NCBI GenBank assembly: GCA_003139975.1
Contig: PLHN01000470.1
Span: 1 to 9,772, forward strand
Direction of reading: 5' to 3'
Origin: Acidobacteriaceae bacterium
GTDB lineage: Bacteria > Acidobacteriota > Terriglobia > Terriglobales > Acidobacteriaceae
Length of the DNA: 9,772 nt
Below, in pieces: positions 4,681 through 9,772 of this stretch; the stretch's first letter is position 1, and each line of letters begins with the position of its first letter. The notes under the pieces were generated by a model, which saw nothing but the letters and a program-made list of their open reading frames with translations, ran no database searches and was not told the DNA's origin. Both the position numbers and the translations under genes were made by a program.

Positions 4681-7600
4681 TCATGATTGTTTCCCGCTCG
4701 CTTGCGCGTTGACGTGCGCTTCGGAGCAGTCGGCTCGCAGTTTGGCTGCAACCTCGTCGGCCGATAAAGGCTTGCTGAAGTAATAGCCTTGAATTTCGTC
4801 ACAATGATGCGCCCGCAGGAATGACATTTGTGCTTCGTCCTCGACCCCTTCGGCAATCACTTTAAGATTCAGGCTTTTTGCCATGCTGATGATTGCGGCA
4901 GTGATCGCCGCGTCATCGCAATTCGCAGCGACATCGCGGATAAACGAACGGTCGATCTTGAGCTTGCCGACCCTGAACTGTCGCAAGTAGCTGAAGCTGG
5001 AGTAGCCGGTCCCAAAGTCATCAATCGCTAGTTCCACCCCCAAACCCTTTAATTCCTGAATCACTGAAAGCGTCACCTCACCGCTTGTTAGAAGGAGGCT
5101 TTCTGTGAGTTCCAGTTCTAGATACTTGGAAGCAAGACCAGTCTCGTGGAGTACCTTCCTGATCAGTTCACAGAAGCCCTCTTGACGGAACTGCACGGCT
5201 GACACATTTACCGCAACCGGCACGGCGATAAACCCGTCGTCTTGCCATTTCCGGGCTTGAGCGCAGGCAGTACGCAGCACCCATTCACCGATGGGCATGA
5301 TCAAGCCGCTGTTCTCAGCAATCCCTATGAACTTATCTGGCGGCACGAGTCCCAATTCCCGGTGTTGCCAACGCAGGAGAGCTTCCAGTCCAATGATCCT
5401 TCCAGTTGCAATATCCATTTGCGGCTGGTACACGAGAGATAATTCTCGCTTTTCCAGTGCGAGTCGCAGGCTGTTTTCCAGAGTCAATCGCTCTACCACC
5501 TGAACATTCATGTCCTGCGTAAAGAACTGGACGTTGTTACCTCCGCGGTCTTTGGCGGAATACATTGCTGCATCGGCGTTTTTGATCAGGGTTTCACCAT
5601 CCGTACCGTGTTCGGGGAAAATGCTTATACCGATGCTGCAACCTATACGTAAGTGCCGACCTTGAACCGCGAATTCAGCGGCCATTGCATTCGTGAGCCG
5701 TTCAGCCGCAACTGCCGCGTCGGGAATTTCTCTTACATTGGTCAGCACGACTAGGAATTCGTCTCCGCCAACCCGCGCCACGGTGTCCTGTTCACGCGCC
5801 CATCTTTTGAGTCGTTCGGCCACTTCTTGCAGAAAAAGGTCACCGAACGAATGCCCGAGCGAATCGTTGATGTTCTTGAAGCGGTCGAGATCAACAAACA
5901 GAAGCGCAACTTTGTGCTTCTGCCGACGAGCAGTGGCGAGGGCCTTACTTAATCGATCCTGAAGAAGAGTCCGATTGGGCAATCCAGTAAGAGCATCGTA
6001 ATAGGCCAGGAATTGGACCCGCTCTTCGGCGATTTTGCGATCCGTGATGTCGCGAAAATACCAGATTCTACCCCGATACCGGCATTTTGAGTCCACTAGA
6101 GGCGCAGAGTATCGGTCGAATCTCTTCCCATTCTTAAATCTAAGTTCATCCCTGCTTTTTTCATCCCGTTGACTATTGAGATACTTGACCTTCTCGATGA
6201 AAGCTTCGGGGTTTTCGACTTTATCGGCCACGTACTTGCGGACGATAAGATCGTCTCGTGTGCTCAAAAGTTCATCCGGTATTTCGAAATTGCGTCCGAA
6301 CTGCCTGTTTGCCAGGATGATCTGATCAGAGCCGTCAACGACGAGGATACCGTCAATGGCCGTCTCAGTTTGTGCCTCCAGCAGGGCATTGTTGAAAAGC
6401 AGAGCTTCCTCAGACTGCTTGCGCTCAGTGATGTTATCGAACGTAGCTACAAAGCATCTGCTTCCCGCAGCATAGGCCGAGATGGAGAACCATATCCCCA
6501 AGGCTTTAACTTCGATCTCGAATCTCTCCGGCTCGCCGGTCAGAACCACTCGACCATATCTCTCAAACAAATCTCGCTGCGAGTCTCTGATTCCGGGAAT
6601 GACCTCGGTAACTCTCTTGCCCACTACGTTTTCCAAGCCGGTCAACTTTCCAAATGCACTGTTGACAGCGAGGTAGACGAAATCTATTGGACATCCACGT
6701 TCGTCAAAAAGCATCTCGCAGTATGCGAACCCCTCCAACATGTTTTCAAACAGCGACCGATAACGCTCTTCGCTTTCTACAAGTGCATCTTGCGTTCGTC
6801 TACGCTCTGTAATGTCCTGTTTGATGGCTACGAAATGTGTATCGTAGGCAATGCCGTCTTGGGTCACAGGCGTGATCGTCATCTCTTCGGCGTAGTTCGT
6901 CCCATCTTTCCGCCTGTTGACAATTTCGCCGCGCCAGACCTTGCCTGAGGAAATCGTAGACCAGAGACTGGCATAATAACCGTCGGGCTGCTCTCCGGAT
7001 TTCAGCAGGCGAGGATTCTTGCCCAATACCTCTTCCTTGCTGTAGCCAGTCATGGTCGTAAAGGCATCATTGACCCACACGATTGCGCCGCGGAAATCCG
7101 TAATAACGATGGCATTTGCTGCCGCTCCCAAAGCTGCTGCCTGTAGATGCAGACGTTCCTCTGCGTATTTGCGCTCATCGATGTCCATGGTGACGCCTGA
7201 CATGCGCTTCACGTGCCCAGCGTCGTCATAGAAGGCCTGCCCGGTGGACATGCGCCAGTGCACGCTATTGTCAGGCCAAACAACGCGGAACTCAACGGCG
7301 TAGTCTCGTTTTTCCTGAAGTGCCTCGTCAATCTTGGCTCGCATCATTTCCCAGTCGTCTGGATGTACAGCGTTGATCAAGGCTTGGTAGCTTGCCGAGC
7401 TGTCTCGTGGCACGCCCAGCAAAACTTTGCAGGTGTCTGACCACACGTGTTCATCCTTAATGACATCCAAATCCCAGAAACCGATCTTTGCCGCTTCCAT
7501 CGCCATCCGCATGCGTTCTTCGCTGCGTTGCAACTCAAATTCAACACTCTCCCGTGCCGCCGCATCCTGCCGGAAGATCTTTTGAGCCTGCCGGGTTGTG

Positions 7601-8223
7601 AATACCGCGATCCCGAGGGCAATCGTCGCAGATAGCAAAGCCAGCAAGGAGGCCAGACGATGGGTTTTGATGTAGTCAGCTTGGGCTTGCTTGACAGCCC
7701 TGTCCAATTCACCCTGCTGAAACTCAACGATCTGGTCCAAGGCGCCGTGATACTTGAGCAGCAACGCCAGGGTTTCGTTGACCATGACCGCCGCCGCCGC
7801 GTCGTGTTTCTTTTCATCGACAAGCAAGTGTAGGGCTCGCAGGTAGCTCTCGACGTAGGAATGTCTCGTTCCGTTTGCCTCCGCGAGCAGATGCTTCTCT
7901 TCTTCTGACTCACAGCGGCTTCCCATCTCTGCCAGCAACTGCGAAACCTTCTTGCTGTTCTCGGACCTCGTAGCCAACAGCGTCTCGATTCGTGCTTTAT
8001 CCCGCACCAGAAATATTTCCATCGTGATACGGCTGTTCTGGTTGGAAAGCTCGAACGCTTCTCGTGACAGTTGCAGCTTGGCTGACCGCCTGCCAGTGAT
8101 GTCGTTAAGCGTTGCATTGATTTCCTGCACCCGTCGTAGCCCCGACTGCCCGATGCCCAACAAGAGGGCAAGCAGGACGGCAAACGCCATCCCTACTCTC
8201 AGCCCTATGTATTTGTTTTTCAA
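4681..8223 (-). CDS. Membrane sensor with four PAS domains, GGDEF and EAL (c-di-GMP turnover)
   Basis: This 1180-residue inner-membrane protein is predicted to make and/or degrade cyclic di-GMP in response to a signal. Order: membrane helix at about 9-26; a helical periplasmic region at about 30-185 like four-helix-bundle chemoreceptor sensors; membrane helix at about 189-208; PAS domains at about 235-352, 360-475, 484-602 and 612-730; GGDEF at about 740-905; EAL at about 915-1165. GGDEF (819-823) is intact, with an inhibitory-site RxxD (Arg810-Asp813) five residues before it. The EAL signature residues are present: Glu947 in EALLRW, Asn1006, Glu1041 in LTES, Asp1068-Asp1069 in DDFGTGYSS, Lys1089, Glu1125 in AEGVE and Gln1145. 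Both activities are therefore possible. The start is TTG at 8223, with AGGAG at 8230-8234 six bases before it and an in-frame TGA at 8257-8259 ruling out any earlier start. No HAMP domain is evident. Confidence 0.95.
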   Translation of the reverse strand: MKNKYIGLRVGMAFAVLLALLLGIGQSGLRRVQEINATLNDITGRRSAKLQLSREAFELSNQNSRITMEIFLVRDKARIETLLATRSENSKKVSQLLAEMGSRCESEEEKHLLAEANGTRHSYVESYLRALHLLVDEKKHDAAAAVMVNETLALLLKYHGALDQIVEFQQGELDRAVKQAQADYIKTHRLASLLALLSATIALGIAVFTTRQAQKIFRQDAAARESVEFELQRSEERMRMAMEAAKIGFWDLDVIKDEHVWSDTCKVLLGVPRDSSASYQALINAVHPDDWEMMRAKIDEALQEKRDYAVEFRVVWPDNSVHWRMSTGQAFYDDAGHVKRMSGVTMDIDERKYAEERLHLQAAALGAAANAIVITDFRGAIVWVNDAFTTMTGYSKEEVLGKNPRLLKSGEQPDGYYASLWSTISSGKVWRGEIVNRRKDGTNYAEEMTITPVTQDGIAYDTHFVAIKQDITERRRTQDALVESEERYRSLFENMLEGFAYCEMLFDERGCPIDFVYLAVNSAFGKLTGLENVVGKRVTEVIPGIRDSQRDLFERYGRVVLTGEPERFEIEVKALGIWFSISAYAAGSRCFVATFDNITERKQSEEALLFNNALLEAQTETAIDGILVVDGSDQIILANRQFGRNFEIPDELLSTRDDLIVRKYVADKVENPEAFIEKVKYLNSQRDEKSRDELRFKNGKRFDRYSAPLVDSKCRYRGRIWYFRDITDRKIAEERVQFLAYYDALTGLPNRTLLQDRLSKALATARRQKHKVALLFVDLDRFKNINDSLGHSFGDLFLQEVAERLKRWAREQDTVARVGGDEFLVVLTNVREIPDAAVAAERLTNAMAAEFAVQGRHLRIGCSIGISIFPEHGTDGETLIKNADAAMYSAKDRGGNNVQFFTQDMNVQVVERLTLENSLRLALEKRELSLVYQPQMDIATGRIIGLEALLRWQHRELGLVPPDKFIGIAENSGLIMPIGEWVLRTACAQARKWQDDGFIAVPVAVNVSAVQFRQEGFCELIRKVLHETGLASKYLELELTESLLLTSGEVTLSVIQELKGLGVELAIDDFGTGYSSFSYLRQFRVGKLKIDRSFIRDVAANCDDAAITAAIISMAKSLNLKVIAEGVEDEAQMSFLRAHHCDEIQGYYFSKPLSADEVAAKLRADCSEAHVNAQASGKQS

Positions 8224-8298
8224 CGCGAACTCCTGGTCGGTGCTCTCTCGGGCCGGTCAAGGCTTGAAAGGTAACCTCCTTCACATCCCTCAAGACCT

Positions 8299-8339
8299 GT
8301 CGCGACGGGCGGCCAAACGGTTATGTAGCGACGCGCCCG
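8299..8339 (-). promoter_or_regulatory. Candidate pseudoknot in the GGDEF/EAL 5' leader
   Basis: Read on the minus strand, CGGGCG (8339-8334) can pair with CGCCCG (8311-8306), and GTCGC (8332-8328) can pair with GCGAC (8303-8299). The two stems cross (8299<8306<8328<8334), which is pseudoknot geometry, with 11 bp in all and mostly G-C. The element lies 75-116 bases before the TTG start, in the expected leader. It does not match the cyclic-di-GMP-I or -II riboswitch sequences that I know. Function is inference. Confidence 0.3.
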
Positions 8340-8576
8340 CATGAGGCGGTATTGCGGGCACCTATGGGAACAAATGTGATGGATTGTGGGTCTGCGGCGT
8401 TTCTTGGCATGCTCCCCGTCCGAACTTCGGACGCGGGCGTCTAAATGCTGGACAAAGACCACTTTTGCTCGCTAACTAGACTGACTTTCATCAGTGCTTA
8501 TAAAATGCAGTTAAGCATTTGCCTTCAATGATCTGACCGGAGAATCGTTAACGGGGTGAGTCCCGATCACGGACGG

Positions 8577-8614
8577 CTGTAATTCCTTAGGGAGCAATAG
8601 AAGGGCCATTACAG
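8577..8614. repeat. Nested inverted repeat
   Basis: CTGTAAT (8577-8583) pairs perfectly with ATTACAG (8608-8614). Inside it CCTT (8585-8588) pairs with AAGG (8601-8604), leaving a 12-base loop. This could be an RNA hairpin on either strand or a binding site for a dimeric regulator. Confidence 0.4.
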
Positions 8615-8641
8615 ATGACGTTTCCTGTGGCGGGAAGGCAA

Positions 8642-8695
8642 CACGGTAATCCCGGAAAGGATCGCGTCTGCGTATCCGCAGGGCTGGGCTCCGTG
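8642..8695 (+). other. Possible three-way-junction RNA fold
   Basis: CACGG (8642-8646) can pair with CCGTG (8691-8695), enclosing two short hairpins: ATCC/GGAT (8649-8652 with 8659-8662) and CTGCG/CGCAG (8668-8672 with 8677-8681, loop TATC). Short stems like these are common by chance in GC-rich DNA. The regular nesting is what makes it worth listing. Confidence 0.25.
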
Positions 8696-8786
8696 ACATG
8701 TCAGAGCGGTCCGGCATGTCGACACGGTACGCAGTCGCGACATGAGCTGTTTTGCACAGCATTGTGCTCGCAAACAAACGAACCTA

Positions 8787-8811
8787 CTAATGCGTCAAAG
8801 GTCGCATTTAG
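8787..8811 (+). promoter_or_regulatory. Hairpin in the 5' leader of the secreted-protein gene
   Basis: CTAATGCG (8787-8794) pairs with CGCATTTAG (8803-8811), forming 8 bp with one bulged base around an 8-base loop. It ends about 48 bases before the ATG at 8860 and about 35 bases before the ribosome site. It may stabilise the mRNA or influence its translation. Confidence 0.35.
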
Positions 8812-8859
8812 CCACGGTTGGAATCGCTGCGTAAATTAGGCATCATAAGGAGAAAGTGA

Positions 8860-9144
8860 ATGAAATCCAAGAAGCTATTTGCTGTTGTTTTTGGAGCGCT
8901 CGTCGTGCTTGCACTGTCGCTGCCAGTAATGGCACAGGACACTACGCAATCCACCACTACGACGACGCAGACTCCGGATCGGCCCCAGACCCAAACCACT
9001 CAGACGAACGAGAGCACCACGAAGTACAAGCACCATCACAAGAAGGTGAAGAAGGAGAAGCAAACAACGACTACAACCACGACCCCACCCCAGCGGGAGC
9101 ATAGTGAGACGACGACCACTACCACCACGCCTCCGCCGCAGTAA
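8860..9144 (+). CDS. Small secreted Thr-rich protein with a Lys/His-rich core
   Basis: This 94-residue protein has a clear Sec signal peptide: KSKK at 2-5, a hydrophobic stretch at about 6-21, and PVMA|QD with likely cleavage after Ala25. The mature part of about 69 residues is low-complexity. It has Thr/Gln-rich runs, a basic centre KYKHHHKKVKKEK (55-67), then Thr runs mixed with Pro (TTTTTTTPP at about 69-77, then TTTTTTTPPPQ at the end). Thr codons are mixed (ACT, ACG, ACC), so the protein sequence rather than a DNA slippage tract appears to be kept. AAGGAG (8847-8852) lies 7 bases before the ATG. The product is likely periplasmic or extracellular and disordered. The family is not recognised. 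Binding to anionic surfaces or metal is possible but unproven. Confidence 0.8.
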   Translation: MKSKKLFAVVFGALVVLALSLPVMAQDTTQSTTTTTQTPDRPQTQTTQTNESTTKYKHHHKKVKKEKQTTTTTTTPPQREHSETTTTTTTPPPQ

Positions 9145-9510
9145 TTCCGGGAAGTCGGTCTGAATGCCTTTCATGGGATTGGACTATCGAAGACGAACAG
9201 TGTCAGAGATCGGCGGGGGTACAAGGCAATGAAGTTCAGATTTTTACTGTTTCTCTGAATGGAGCCAACTTATCTACGCCATCCAGAGTCCAACATCCAC
9301 GCACGACCTGCGCGACTTTAGCGAGGCAACCATGAAAAAGACGATGGCAATTTGTTCCGCTCTTTCCCTCGTCACCTGCGGAATGGCTACTGCACGGACA
9401 CCATGAACCACGTGGAGTTTTGGGGGTTGTGCTCATCGATTCCAGCACATCATAGCTAACGCTCTCGAAAGAGAACACGAATACAACGATGCTGGCATCT
9501 TCTGCTGCTG
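9145..9510. other. Intergenic region with no complete gene
   Basis: This region of 366 bases lies between the secreted-protein gene and the small leftward gene. It contains two very short ATG frames that begin like signal peptides, at 9229-9258 (MKFRFLLFL-stop) and 9332-9406. I see no terminator with a U tract. A weak hairpin TCTC-GAAA-GAGA lies at 9463-9474. Longer open frames on the minus strand have poor protein composition. Confidence 0.5.
9332..9406 (+). pseudogene. Truncated secreted-protein start (signal-peptide stub)
   Basis: This 24-codon ORF, starting MKKTMAICSALSLVTCGMAT, has the shape of a signal peptide: basic start, hydrophobic middle and an ATA-R boundary. It then hits TGA after RTP. 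GAGG (9323-9326) lies 5 bases before the ATG. It is probably the remains of a secreted-protein gene whose body has been lost, or a short leader peptide. No downstream frame clearly continues it. Confidence 0.3.
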
Positions 9511-9738
9511 CTAAACCTCCGCCCCGAGCTTGAATCCGAATGTTGCGAGAAGATCGGGAGGAACGTACTTGTCTCTCTTGTTTCGCTTGACCCACGCTTT
9601 GAGTTGGGGTGACGCGGCGTATTGCTCAGGGCTCAAGCGCAAGGACTTTACGACCTGCTCGAAGGAACTCTGGGTCGGTTGCAGGCAGCCCATGCGGCAT
9701 GGATTAGTGAAGAATGAATGGGGCTTTCGGTTCGACAT
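9511..9738 (-). CDS. Small conserved-looking hypothetical protein
   Basis: This 75-residue protein has a compact, well-formed second half: SLRLSPEQYAASPQLKAWVK, then RNKRDKYVPPDLLATFGF. That pattern, a helix followed by an Arg/Lys-rich turn and a 'YVPPDLL' end, looks like a short conserved domain found in uncharacterised proteins of soil bacteria, but I cannot name it. The first 20 residues are less ordered-looking. The ATG at 9738 is supported by AGAGG 5 bases upstream; a later in-frame Met16 would remove the weak part but lacks a site as good. There is no signal peptide or membrane segment. The gene's promoter lies at or beyond the right edge of the window. Confidence 0.7.
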   Translation of the reverse strand: MSNRKPHSFFTNPCRMGCLQPTQSSFEQVVKSLRLSPEQYAASPQLKAWVKRNKRDKYVPPDLLATFGFKLGAEV

Positions 9739-9772
9739 TTTGACCTCTGGGATTGCCTTACGATAGCGCCGC

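Larger units (their letters stand above)
8224..8859. other. Divergent intergenic region rich in inverted repeats
   Basis: This 636-base region lies between the GGDEF/EAL gene (leftward) and the secreted-protein gene (rightward). I see no credible gene. It holds many inverted repeats: 8299-8339 (two crossing stems), 8414-8437 (CCC-CGTCCG/CGGACG-GGG), 8503-8520 (AAATGC/GCATTT), 8577-8614, 8642-8695, the palindrome TGACATGTCA (8694-8703), 8715-8744 and 8787-8811. It should contain both promoters, though I could not assign boxes confidently. It could also encode a structured leader or small RNA. Confidence 0.5.

Noticed and set aside
6169..6948. 259-residue plus-strand frame inside the GGDEF/EAL gene
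   Set aside because: It is antisense to conserved PAS domains and shows no independent motif or ribosome site.
7377..8183. 268-residue minus-strand frame inside the GGDEF/EAL gene
   Set aside because: It is on the same strand but another frame of the sensor gene, and its Arg/Ser/Trp/Cys-rich composition marks a shadow.
8511..8777. 88-residue minus-strand frame in the divergent region
   Set aside because: It has no ribosome site, Arg/Pro-rich composition and no recognisable motif; the region is better explained by inverted repeats.
8224..8859. Cyclic-di-GMP riboswitch next to the GGDEF/EAL gene
   Set aside because: I looked for the conserved GCAAAC and GACGCAAAGCC-type elements on both strands. 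Only a weak resemblance was found near 8771-8816, without the needed stem and GNRA loop.
1..9772. CRISPR array, tRNA, insertion sequence or prophage
   Set aside because: No regularly spaced repeats, no cloverleaf, no transposase or integrase motifs and no terminal inverted repeats were seen.

Overview
The window reads as chromosomal DNA of a soil-type bacterium, most likely an acidobacterium (Acidobacteriota). This is inference. It rests on moderate-to-high GC, mixed ATG/TTG starts with good Shine-Dalgarno sequences, a secreted protein whose mature end begins right after an Ala-Gln cleavage site, and small uncharacterised proteins of a kind I associate with that phylum. I see no insertion sequence, phage gene, CRISPR array, tRNA or rRNA.

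Layout. (1) 138-530, minus: a small hypothetical protein of uncertain start. (2) 610-810, minus: a cold-shock protein, with a plausible sigma-70-type promoter about 120 bases upstream and a hairpin terminator just after the stop. (3) 811-1283: a divergent intergenic region with possible gene debris. (4) 1284-3140, plus: a run of five genes. They are a four-helix membrane protein, a 52-residue basic peptide, a degenerate receiver-domain protein, an RRM RNA-binding protein with a glycine-rich tail, and a 79-residue highly charged protein. The middle three are joined by ATGA stop/start overlaps. (5) 3193-4386, minus: an RhlE-type DEAD-box RNA helicase, converging on that run across a shared hairpin. 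(6) 4681-8223, minus: an 1180-residue membrane sensor with four PAS domains, GGDEF and EAL. (7) 8224-8859: a 636-base divergent intergenic region dense in inverted repeats. (8) 8860-9144, plus: a small secreted Thr-rich, Lys/His-rich protein. (9) 9145-9510: a mostly non-coding stretch with a 24-codon signal-peptide-like stub. (10) 9511-9738, minus: a small conserved-looking protein.

Working together. The left half is an RNA-handling neighbourhood: cold-shock protein, RRM protein, DEAD-box helicase and two small basic proteins. These are typical tools for remodelling RNA in cold or stress. The least ordinary element is the coupled set of basic peptide, phosphorylation-dead receiver and RRM protein, which may be a small undescribed RNA-regulatory unit. 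The right half is centred on cyclic-di-GMP turnover, next to a secreted low-complexity protein transcribed divergently from it. I did not find a clearly novel defence or mobile system.
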